In this document: one piece after another, positions 1-5,743 of the stretch
Position numbering within the stretch: the first letter of the stretch is position 1
How the letters are laid out: every line of letters begins with the position of its first letter
Source: Gammaproteobacteria bacterium
GTDB taxonomy: Bacteria; Pseudomonadota; Gammaproteobacteria; Pseudomonadales; Azotimanducaceae
Length of the DNA: 5,743 nucleotides
Assembly: GCA_018667205.1 (NCBI GenBank)
Contig: JABIVN010000390.1
Span: 1 to 5,743, forward strand
Direction: 5' to 3'
Translations under genes and position numbers: made by a program
The notes under the pieces: generated by a model
Told to the model about the DNA's origin: nothing
The model's input: the letters and a program-made list of their open reading frames with translations, nothing else
Database searches by the model: none

Positions 1-65
1 GAGGAGTTTGTCACAACTTTTAGAGTGCTAAACCTATATAAAATGGGGGTTTGCGAGGAACACGC
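1..65. other. Sequence downstream of guaA, no gene supported
   Basis: These 65 bases lie beyond the guaA stop codon and reach the window edge. They hold no convincing coding start. The segment contains a weak inverted repeat (AAACC at 30-34 with GGTTT at 48-52, loop 13) and a 9-base palindrome TTGTCACAA at 8-16. Neither is followed by a T-run on the guaA strand, so I do not call a terminator. The AT-rich stretch at 35-44 could be promoter-like, but no well-spaced -35 element accompanies it. Confidence 0.5.
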
Positions 66-1667
66 TCACTCCCACTCAATAGTCGCAGGCGGTTTACTAG
101 AAATGTCGTAGGTGACGCGGGATATGCCTTCGATCTCATTAATAATTCGCCCGCTGACCTTCTCCAGAAAATCGTAGGGAAGATGCGCCCAACGGGCTGT
201 CATAAAATCAATAGTTTCCACCGCTCGCAACGCAATCACATACTCGTAACGCCTGGTGTCTCCGACGACGCCCACAGAGCGAACTGGCAAAAAGACTGCA
301 AATGCCTGGCTAACCTTGTCATACAGGTCAGCCGTTCTAAGCTCTTCAAGAAAGATATGGTCTGCACGCCGAAGCAGATCGGCATACTCTTTCTTAACCT
401 CGCCCAGGATTCTGACCCCCAGCCCGGGCCCTGGAAACGGATGACGAAACACCATTTCGTTAGACAACCCAAGCTCTAGACCGATCTTACGGACTTCATC
501 CTTGAACAGCTCACGAAGTGGCTCCACCAGCTTTAACTTCATATAGTCCGGCAATCCACCAACATTGTGATGTGATTTAATGACATGAGCTTTGCCACCC
601 TTGAGCCCTGCTGATTCAATGACATCAGGGTAGATAGTGCCCTGCGCTAAAAATTCAACACCGGGAATTCTAGAGGCTTGCTCGTCGAAGATATCAATGA
701 ACGTGTTGCCAATGACTTTCCGCTTTTCCTCAGGGTCAGTCACCCCCGCTAATCTGGCCAGGAACTTGTTCTCCGCTGGGACAGTGATCATATTCAGGGC
801 AAAGCTATTCTGGGTCCCCTGGCCCATCATCGCGTTGACCTGAGCTGACTCGTCCCTGCGTAACAGGCCATTATCGACGAACACACAGGTGAGCTGATCG
901 CCAATAGCACGCGCAAGCAGTGCCGCTAGAACAGAAGAGTCAACACCACCCGACAATCCAAGGATCACCTTGGCAGTGCCTACCTGCTCGCGGACCTGGG
1001 TAATGATGTCATCAACGATATTGCTGGGTGTCCAAAGCGCCTGACACCCGCAAACTACTTTTATAAAGCGATCAAGTAATGCAGCACCCTGCAGGGTGTG
1101 ATTCACTTCTGGGTGAAACTGGAGACCATAAAAGCCTCTTTTTTCATCAGCCATTGCTGCGATATCAGTATTGTCACTGCGGCCGATAACGGAAAATCCC
1201 GGTGGCGCCTTAACCACTTTGTCCCCATGGCTCATCCACACTTCCAGGTATGGGTCTACAGAGCCGCCATCGCTGAGCTCCGAGATCAAGGCGGAATCCG
1301 ACATTACTTCAACCCGGGCGTAGCCAAACTCACGTTTGTTAGATTCCGCTACTTCGCCGCCCAGTTGTTTGGCCATCGTTTGCATGCCATAACAGATGCC
1401 AAGAACGGGTACCCCAAGCTCGAAAACATATGCCGGCGCGGCCAGAGTTTCTGACTCAGACTTTAGCTCAGTGACGGACTCAGGACCACCTGACAGAATG
1501 ATCCCCATAGGTGAAAATTTTCGGGCTATCCCTTCCTTCAAGTCGAAGGGGCGTATTTCGCAATAGACCCCTGTTTCACGAAGACGACGAGCAATCAGTT
1601 GGGTGTACTGGGAACCAAAATCAAGAATCAGGATTTTTTCCTGATGAATATCAGGGTTTGACGACAT
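66..1667 (-). CDS. guaA: GMP synthase (glutamine-hydrolysing)
   Basis: The product converts XMP to GMP using ATP and glutamine, the last step of guanine nucleotide synthesis, in the cytoplasm. The 533-residue protein is full length for the family (E. coli about 525). The N-terminal class I glutamine amidotransferase domain (about 11-205) begins [12 protein letters not shown] and contains the nucleophile Cys92 in GICYGMQ and His185 in FHPE with Glu187. The ATP pyrophosphatase domain carries the PP-loop SGGVDSS at 239-245. The C-terminal dimerisation and XMP-binding domain ends with the family signature PPATIEWE. I chose the ATG at 1665-1667 because it sits just before the conserved N-terminus; the open frame runs on to 1766, but that extension would read through the promoter region into xseA and looks non-coding. 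No clear Shine-Dalgarno precedes this ATG. The gene is divergent from xseA, and guaB, often its upstream partner, is not present here. Confidence 0.98.
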   Translation of the reverse strand: MSSNPDIHQEKILILDFGSQYTQLIARRLRETGVYCEIRPFDLKEGIARKFSPMGIILSGGPESVTELKSESETLAAPAYVFELGVPVLGICYGMQTMAKQLGGEVAESNKREFGYARVEVMSDSALISELSDGGSVDPYLEVWMSHGDKVVKAPPGFSVIGRSDNTDIAAMADEKRGFYGLQFHPEVNHTLQGAALLDRFIKVVCGCQALWTPSNIVDDIITQVREQVGTAKVILGLSGGVDSSVLAALLARAIGDQLTCVFVDNGLLRRDESAQVNAMMGQGTQNSFALNMITVPAENKFLARLAGVTDPEEKRKVIGNTFIDIFDEQASRIPGVEFLAQGTIYPDVIESAGLKGGKAHVIKSHHNVGGLPDYMKLKLVEPLRELFKDEVRKIGLELGLSNEMVFRHPFPGPGLGVRILGEVKKEYADLLRRADHIFLEELRTADLYDKVSQAFAVFLPVRSVGVVGDTRRYEYVIALRAVETIDFMTARWAHLPYDFLEKVSGRIINEIEGISRVTYDISSKPPATIEWE

Positions 1668-1675
1668 GTTATTTT

Positions 1676-1703
1676 CTGACAAATAGTAAGCGGAGATTAT
1701 ACA
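1676..1703 (+). promoter_or_regulatory. Candidate xseA promoter
   Basis: CTGACA at 1676-1681 matches the -35 consensus at five of six positions. It is followed after 16 bases by TATACA at 1698-1703, which matches the -10 consensus at four of six. Transcription would start near 1710, giving a leader of about 36 bases before the xseA ATG. The -10 overlaps the predicted guaA -10 on the other strand. This is a motif match only. Confidence 0.35.
1696..1701 (-). promoter_or_regulatory. Predicted -10 element of the guaA promoter
   Basis: Read on the minus strand this is a perfect TATAAT, 28 bases upstream of the guaA ATG. It would give a start near 1689 and a leader of about 22 bases. No good -35 hexamer lies at 16-18 bases spacing, so activation or other contacts may be needed. 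The bases just downstream (CTCCGC) are GC-rich, as in the discriminators of stringently controlled promoters; that link is inference. No PurR-type operator is visible. Confidence 0.5.
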
Positions 1704-1708
1704 TCGTC

Positions 1709-1736
1709 GGAGGCCTAAATGATGCCGTTCAGGTAA
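1709..1736 (+). promoter_or_regulatory. Possible leader micro-ORF (SD plus four codons) upstream of xseA
   Basis: A perfect GGAGG at 1709-1713 is followed after 8 bases by ATG CCG TTC AGG TAA (1722-1736), encoding MPFR. It ends 9 bases before the xseA ATG. A second tiny frame, ATG CAC TGA at 1738-1746, ends in TGATG overlapping the xseA start. If the transcript starts near 1710, as the candidate promoter predicts, the GGAGG would be at the extreme 5' end or partly lost. So the leader ORF is possible but unproven, and the match may be chance. Confidence 0.25.
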
Positions 1737-1745
1737 TATGCACTG

Positions 1746-3131
1746 ATGGAAAGATCGAACCGACAAGTAATTACCGTCTCGGATCTCAATCGAGATGCGA
1801 AACGGCTGCTGGAATCAGAATTCCCAATTCTTCATGTAGAGGGAGAGATATCGAACCTGGCCCAACCAGGCTCAGGCCACTGGTATTTCACGCTGAAAGA
1901 CGACAGGGCGCAAATACGCTGCGCGATGTTTAAGAATCGCAACCACATGGTTCGGTTTAAACCACGCAATGGCCAGAAAATTGTAGTTCGCGGTCGGATT
2001 ACCCTTTACGAAGGCCGCGGTGAGTTCCAGATGATCGCAGAGTTTCTTGAGGACTCAGGGGATGGCGCGCTGCGCCGAGCGTTCGAGAAACTAAAGGCCT
2101 CTCTACAAATCGAAGGGTTGTTTGATCAAGCGAAAAAGAAGCCCTTACCTAACTTGCCGGAACATATCGCGATCATCACCTCGCCCACCGGCGCGGCGGT
2201 CCGCGATGTTATCTCTGTGATGCAGCGCCGTTTCCCCGCTATTAGGATCAGCATAATTCCGGTTCAGGTGCAGGGAGATCAATCAGTTCGACAAATAGTT
2301 GCTGCACTGCAAACGGCTAATCAACTTTCCGTCGAGCACCAACCAGCACCCTTTGACCTGATCCTTCTCACCCGCGGCGGTGGCTCTCTTGAAGACCTCT
2401 GGTCGTTTAATACCGAACCGGTTGCCCGAGCCATCGCTGCAAGTCACTTACCTGTCGTGTGCGCAGTGGGCCACGAATCAGACTTTTCGATCGCCGATTT
2501 TGTTGCAGATCTCAGGGCTCCAACGCCATCCGCGGCGGCCGAACTCATCACACCGGATGGCGATGTTCTGCTTGATGGTTTTAATATGCTCGCCCGGCGC
2601 CTAAAGCAGTTAGTGGACCAACACCTGGCGAACGGTGCAAGAGACATCCTGCATCTGCAGAAACGACTACGGCATCCGCGCGCCCATTTGGAAGAACTAG
2701 CACAACGCCTGGATGAGTTGGAGCGTCGACTGATAAGTAACGTCAAAAATCAGCTGGAACGACAGCGGTCACGAATAGACCGGCACAAACTCACATCGCC
2801 GCAAACAACCATCGACGCAAGCAGCGTAAGACTTGGATACCTAAAAGAAAAGCTCATTGACCGTTCGCAATCCGCGATCAGAGCCCGGTCAGATCAGCTG
2901 GCGAACTTCACAGTAAGGTTAGACGCACTGAGCCCGCTGGCTACATTGCAGCGTGGTTATGCCATTGTTTCATCACAGACCGATGAACACATTGTCACCA
3001 GTTCACAGGATCTAAAGCCGGGTGATCGTATTCGAGCGAGGCTGAAAAGCGGCGCGGTTATCGCCGAAGTACAGTCGATTGAAGTACCGCCGATTGAAGT
3101 ACCGTCGATTGAAGTACCGTCCAGTGAATGA
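1746..3131 (+). CDS. xseA: Exodeoxyribonuclease VII large subunit
   Basis: This is the catalytic large subunit of exonuclease VII, which degrades single-stranded DNA from both ends to short oligonucleotides and acts in mismatch repair and damage tolerance. It works with several copies of the small subunit XseB, not encoded here. The 461-residue protein is near the usual length (E. coli 456). The N-terminal OB-fold is at about 8-102 ([30 protein letters not shown]). The catalytic domain follows with [11 protein letters not shown] at 145-155, [10 protein letters not shown] at 210-219 and [25 protein letters not shown], starting at 242. A charged helical coiled-coil region spans about 280-390, and the C-terminal [14 protein letters not shown] is at 395-408. 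The start is supported by the OB-fold alignment and an AGGT at 1731-1734; no longer in-frame start exists because TAA closes the frame at 1734-1736. The last 18 residues are a pentapeptide repeat tail. Confidence 0.97.
   Translation: MERSNRQVITVSDLNRDAKRLLESEFPILHVEGEISNLAQPGSGHWYFTLKDDRAQIRCAMFKNRNHMVRFKPRNGQKIVVRGRITLYEGRGEFQMIAEFLEDSGDGALRRAFEKLKASLQIEGLFDQAKKKPLPNLPEHIAIITSPTGAAVRDVISVMQRRFPAIRISIIPVQVQGDQSVRQIVAALQTANQLSVEHQPAPFDLILLTRGGGSLEDLWSFNTEPVARAIAASHLPVVCAVGHESDFSIADFVADLRAPTPSAAAELITPDGDVLLDGFNMLARRLKQLVDQHLANGARDILHLQKRLRHPRAHLEELAQRLDELERRLISNVKNQLERQRSRIDRHKLTSPQTTIDASSVRLGYLKEKLIDRSQSAIRARSDQLANFTVRLDALSPLATLQRGYAIVSSQTDEHIVTSSQDLKPGDRIRARLKSGAVIAEVQSIEVPPIEVPSIEVPSSE
3076..3120 (+). 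repeat. Three tandem 15-base repeats at the 3' end of xseA
   Basis: Copies at 3076-3090, 3091-3105 and 3106-3120 read CGATTGAAGTACCG followed by C, T and T, so they differ at one base only. They are in frame and encode [15 protein letters not shown]. The preceding 15 bases (3061-3075) match 9 of 15 and encode AEVQS when taken in the codon frame, so they look like the ancestral unit. The unit is a multiple of three, so copy-number change keeps the frame and only alters the length of the XseA tail. Confidence 0.93.
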
Positions 3132-3155
3132 AAAAAAATCAGGTGCCAACCAGTC

Positions 3156-3971
3156 ATGAGGAATCAAGATTGTTCGATAAAGTATCTGGTGCTGGTGCTA
3201 TTAGCACTGTGCCAACCGGCAATCGGCCTGCCTGAGCACGACCCCGTGCCCGGCGGCATCGCCCTGGTACCGGTGAACTCCGACACTAATGCACTATTTG
3301 ACGGTCGCCGCGTGATGATCTCTGAGTCTGAAGGGGCCTATGTCGCCGTCGTTGGCATACCACTTTCGCATTCACCCGGCGCTTTTTATCTGGACACGGC
3401 AGAAGGCAAGGTACAATTTAAGGTAAAAGAAAAACAGTATGAGGAACAACGTTTAACCATACAGAACAAACGCAAGGTCAATCCCTACGCTCAGGATATG
3501 GAACGGATAACCCGAGAACGCGCAGAGATGGACACCGCGTTTAACCATTTCAGACCGGTCAAAAGACCCGACACAGACTTTGATTTACCAACAGAAGGCA
3601 TTGTGTCCAGCTCCTTTGGTTTAAGACGAATACTAAACGACCAACCCCGGAGCCCCCACAGCGGTCTGGATATCGCAGCCAGCGAAGGCACCCGCATCAG
3701 GTCACCTGCTGCAGGCATCATTGTCGCCACCGGTGACTACTTCTTTAATGGCAATACCGTACTGATTGATCATGGCCAGGGGCTCATCACGATGTACTGC
3801 CACATGAGCAGCATTCGGGTCGAGGTCGGCCAAGCTGTCAATAAGGGGCAATATATAGGGGATGTTGGTATGACAGGGAGAGTTACCGGTGCTCACCTTC
3901 ACTGGGGTGTCAGCCTGAACAACGCGCGAGTCAATCCTGGCTTGTTCCTAAATCAGGCATCCACGCCCTAG
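3156..3971 (+). CDS. Exported M23 (LytM-type) zinc metallopeptidase
   Basis: The predicted role is cleavage of peptide cross-links in peptidoglycan in the periplasm. The 271-residue protein starts with a signal peptide: a short charged segment (R2, K9), a hydrophobic core at 11-18 and a likely cleavage site after AIG at 22-24. Residues about 28-110 resemble the N-terminal domain often found ahead of M23 in gammaproteobacterial homologues ([27 protein letters not shown]). The catalytic LytM domain at about 145-267 has all expected residues: zinc ligands His168 and Asp172 (HSGLD) and His249, with catalytic His216 (YCHMS) and His247 (HLHWG). It is therefore probably an active enzyme, not a degenerate activator such as EnvC or NlpD. 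The ATG follows AGGTG at 3141-3145 by 10 bases. It lies 24 bases after xseA, probably in one operon, and its stop overlaps that of the convergent der gene. The exact bond cut cannot be read from sequence. Confidence 0.93.
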   Translation: MRNQDCSIKYLVLVLLALCQPAIGLPEHDPVPGGIALVPVNSDTNALFDGRRVMISESEGAYVAVVGIPLSHSPGAFYLDTAEGKVQFKVKEKQYEEQRLTIQNKRKVNPYAQDMERITRERAEMDTAFNHFRPVKRPDTDFDLPTEGIVSSSFGLRRILNDQPRSPHSGLDIAASEGTRIRSPAAGIIVATGDYFFNGNTVLIDHGQGLITMYCHMSSIRVEVGQAVNKGQYIGDVGMTGRVTGAHLHWGVSLNNARVNPGLFLNQASTP

Positions 3972-5386
3972 GTTTTCTTCTTGCCCTTCTTCTTGTCTTT
4001 CTTGATGTGAGAATTCATCCGCTTACGACTATCGAGCTGTCGGTCAGTCAGTTTTTTATCACGACCTTTAAACGGGTTTTCAGCTGTTCGAAACTCCATA
4101 CGAAGCGGCGTTCCTTTCAACTTTAACGCGTCAACAAACTGGTGCATTAGATACCGCTTATAGGCTTCCGGAACTTTGTCGGTCTGGTTCCCATGGACGA
4201 TAATAATTGGTGGGTTATTACCACCAAGGTGCGCATACCGGAGTTTAATGCGCCGGCCATTTACCAGTGGCGGTTGATGATTGAAGATTGCACGCGCAAG
4301 AATCTCGTTTAGCCTGGATGTCGGTACTTTCAGTGTTGCGGAAGCATAGGCCTGATGGATCGAATCATAAAGGTGTCCCACTCCGCTACCATGAAGCGCC
4401 GAAATATAATGCATCTTCGCGAAATCGATAAAAGTAAGTCGTCGATCTAACTCAGATCTAACCTGGTCCTTCTGATCCTGGCTCGTTCCATCCCATTTGT
4501 TGATCGCGATCACCAAGGCTCGCCCAGCATCCAGCACATGACCCAACAGATGCAGATCCTGATCTACGATACCCACCTGAGCATCAACCATCAGAATGAC
4601 AACATGCGCATCCGAAATCGCCTCAAGCGTTTTGATAATCGAAAAAGTTTCGATCTTTTCGGTGACCTTTCCCCTGCGCCGAACGCCTGCTGTATCAATG
4701 ATGGTGTAGGGTTTACCTTCACGCTCATAGGGAATGTAGATACTGTCCCTTGTGGTACCAGCCTCATCAAAAACAACAACCCTGTCTTCACCGAGCAACC
4801 GATTGACCAGCGTGGATTTACCAACATTAGGGCGGCCAACAACGGCTATCTTAATGCCGGCTGCTTCCCCACTGCTGGTTCCAGCATCCTCAGATTGCAG
4901 TCTTGGTTTAATTTCTTCGTCCAGGAGCTGCCCAACACCGATGCCATTGCTTGCCGAAATGAATTTCGGCTCGCCAATACCTAGCGCATAAAACTCTGCA
5001 GCCACAAAATCGGCGTTCTGGCCATCAATCTTGTTGGCTACCAGCAGTGTCGGAATTTCGTTCTGGCGGAGCATCGCTGCAATATTTTCATCCCCTGCGG
5101 CTCGCCCATCTTTTGCATCAACCAGGAATAACACCAAGTCAGCCTCAGCAATCGCCTGTTTGGCCTGATCCGCCATAGGCACATCGATACCATTTTCGTC
5201 GCCGGAAAGGCCGCCGGTATCGACGACGATATAGGGGAAGTCACCCATCGCGCCTTTACCGTACTGTCGGTCACGGGTAAGCCCGGGAAAGCTGGCTACC
5301 AGCGCATCCCGAGTCCGAGTTAATCTATTGAATAGCGTTGATTTACCAACATTTGGTCGGCCCACCAGCGCAATAACAGGTAGCAT
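3968..5386 (-). CDS. der: Ribosome-assembly GTPase Der (EngA)
   Basis: Der is an essential GTPase with two tandem G domains that binds the 50S subunit and promotes its maturation in the cytoplasm. The 472-residue protein shows G domain 1 with GRPNVGKST at 9-17, DTGG at 56-59, NKID at 118-121 and SAS at 144-146. An acidic linker (about 153-176) precedes G domain 2 with GRPNVGKST at 184-192, DTAG at 231-234, NKWD at 296-299 and SAL at 329-331. A KH-like RNA-binding domain occupies about 353-440 ([14 protein letters not shown], then the [10 protein letters not shown] region), followed by a very basic tail with [10 protein letters not shown] near the end. Length is slightly shorter than E. coli (490) and normal for the family. 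The ATG at 5384-5386 directly precedes the conserved [15 protein letters not shown]. The likely SD (AGGC, complement of 5394-5397) overlaps the bamB stop codon, so translation is probably coupled. Confidence 0.98.
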   Translation of the reverse strand: MLPVIALVGRPNVGKSTLFNRLTRTRDALVASFPGLTRDRQYGKGAMGDFPYIVVDTGGLSGDENGIDVPMADQAKQAIAEADLVLFLVDAKDGRAAGDENIAAMLRQNEIPTLLVANKIDGQNADFVAAEFYALGIGEPKFISASNGIGVGQLLDEEIKPRLQSEDAGTSSGEAAGIKIAVVGRPNVGKSTLVNRLLGEDRVVVFDEAGTTRDSIYIPYEREGKPYTIIDTAGVRRRGKVTEKIETFSIIKTLEAISDAHVVILMVDAQVGIVDQDLHLLGHVLDAGRALVIAINKWDGTSQDQKDQVRSELDRRLTFIDFAKMHYISALHGSGVGHLYDSIHQAYASATLKVPTSRLNEILARAIFNHQPPLVNGRRIKLRYAHLGGNNPPIIIVHGNQTDKVPEAYKRYLMHQFVDALKLKGTPLRMEFRTAENPFKGRDKKLTDRQLDSRKRMNSHIKKDKKKGKKKT

Positions 5387-5393
5387 ATTGTTT

Positions 5394-5397
5394 GCCT
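5394..5397 (-). promoter_or_regulatory. Likely der ribosome binding site overlapping the bamB stop
   Basis: On the minus strand the sequence reads TAGGC, then AAACAAT, then the der ATG. The AGGC core is 7 bases from the start codon and shares its first bases with the bamB TAG (5396-5398). Ribosomes ending bamB would be placed directly on the der initiation region. No promoter fits between the two genes. Confidence 0.5.
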
Positions 5398-5743
5398 ATC
5401 GAATTTCCAGGACGAAAAGGCTGCCCTTATTACTCATGGCATACAGACGCCCGCCTTCCGCTACAACGCCCGATCTAACACCAGCCCCATCAATCTTGCG
5501 ACGCCCTACAAATCTGCCGTCAGACTGTGCCATCAAATGAAGATACCCTTCAAAGTCCGCAAACGCGATGTAACTCCCCATTGCGACTGGCGCCGTAATA
5601 TCACGATGCAACAAAGCATCAACTCGCCAAACCTCCCGGCCATTATCAGCATTATGTGCACTGATCTGACTATCGCTACTCGCAAGGTAGACATTACCAA
5701 ACCCCGTCCCAACACCTGACACGCTGGACGCTTCTTCTGACCA
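5396..5743 (-). CDS. bamB: Outer membrane protein assembly factor BamB, C-terminal part
   Basis: BamB is a periplasmic lipoprotein beta-propeller that helps the BAM complex insert beta-barrel proteins into the outer membrane. Only the last 115 codons are in the window; the N-terminus, lipobox and most propeller blades lie beyond the right edge. The frame is open up to base 5743, so a GTG at 5720-5722 is internal and not a start. PQQ-like blade repeats are visible: a strand pattern ending in SAHNADNGREVW, then HRDITAPVAMGSYIAFAD, the family-typical DFEGYLHLM with QSDGRFVGRRKIDG, and a final blade with GGRLYAMSNKGSLFVLEIR. Its place nine bases upstream of der matches the conserved bamB-der gene pair and supports the call. 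Confidence 0.92.
   Translation of the reverse strand, partial: WSEEASSVSGVGTGFGNVYLASSDSQISAHNADNGREVWRVDALLHRDITAPVAMGSYIAFADFEGYLHLMAQSDGRFVGRRKIDGAGVRSGVVAEGGRLYAMSNKGSLFVLEIR

Noticed and set aside
8..42. Plus-strand promoter (TTGTCA with TATAAA)
   Set aside because: The spacer is 23 bases, or 21 to the alternative TATATA, too long for a standard sigma-70 promoter, and it would only read antisense into guaA.
30..52. Hairpin AAACC/GGTTT as a guaA terminator
   Set aside because: The stem is only five pairs with a 13-base loop and no U-run follows on the guaA strand.
51..479. 142-codon open frame on the plus strand
   Set aside because: It lies almost wholly antisense to the conserved 3' part of guaA, has no credible domain, and is explained as a shadow frame. 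The same holds for the plus-strand frames at 1098-1454 and 1511-1933 and for 4538-4984, antisense to der.
1668..1745. PurR operator or purine riboswitch controlling guaA
   Set aside because: No match to the PurR palindrome is visible, and the predicted 22-base leader is far too short for a riboswitch.
1668..1766. Upstream extension of guaA to an ATG at 1766, adding 33 residues
   Set aside because: The extension overlaps the start of xseA, covers the TATAAT and has no resemblance to the GuaA N-terminus, which begins at the ATG at 1667.
3128..3160. ATGA overlap at the xseA stop as the start of the next gene
   Set aside because: The ATG at 3128 opens a different frame that soon closes and lacks homology. 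The peptidase signal sequence begins at 3156 with a good SD.
3198..3215. Lipoprotein signal (Cys19) in the M23 peptidase
   Set aside because: The residues before the cysteine are L-A-L, and a lipobox normally needs Gly, Ala or Ser directly before the Cys. A signal peptidase I site after AIG fits better.
1..5743. Mobile elements, CRISPR arrays, tRNA or rRNA genes, defence systems
   Set aside because: The window is filled by five intact or edge-cut housekeeping genes with short gaps. No transposase, integrase, spaced repeat array or cloverleaf-like segment was seen.

Overview
This window is a stretch of bacterial housekeeping chromosome, most likely from a gammaproteobacterium. The evidence is gene content and order: bamB followed immediately by der, then xseA, then guaA divergent from xseA. 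This resembles the hisS-bamB-der / xseA / guaBA neighbourhood of gammaproteobacteria as I know it. Base composition is moderate and coding density is very high. The M23 peptidase next to xseA resembles proteins I associate with Pseudomonas-like and marine gammaproteobacteria. I cannot name the genus from sequence alone.

Layout from left to right: 1-65 is the sequence downstream of guaA, with no supported gene. 66-1667 (minus) is guaA, GMP synthase. 1668-1745 is a 78-base divergent intergenic region with back-to-back promoter-like elements and a possible four-codon leader ORF. 1746-3131 (plus) is xseA, the large subunit of exonuclease VII, whose 3' end carries three copies of a 15-base repeat. 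3156-3971 (plus) is an exported LytM/M23-type murein peptidase, 24 bases behind xseA and probably in the same transcript. 3968-5386 (minus) is der, the double-G-domain ribosome-assembly GTPase, convergent with the peptidase gene; the two stop codons share the palindrome CTAG. 5396-5743 (minus) is the 3' end of bamB, cut by the window edge, with its stop codon overlapping the likely der ribosome binding site.

The genes serve separate core functions: purine nucleotide synthesis (GuaA), DNA repair (XseA), cell-wall remodelling (M23 peptidase), 50S ribosome maturation (Der) and outer-membrane protein assembly (BamB). Two transcription units are clear: bamB-der leftward and xseA-M23 rightward, meeting tail to tail. 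guaA runs leftward from its own promoter.

I see no phage, transposon, CRISPR array, RNA gene, toxin-antitoxin pair or obviously transferred segment, and no strong sign of a new system. The points worth a second look are small: guaB is missing from its common place upstream of guaA, the guaA/xseA promoters appear to overlap, a well-placed Shine-Dalgarno precedes a micro-ORF, and the xseA tail shows a recent-looking repeat expansion.
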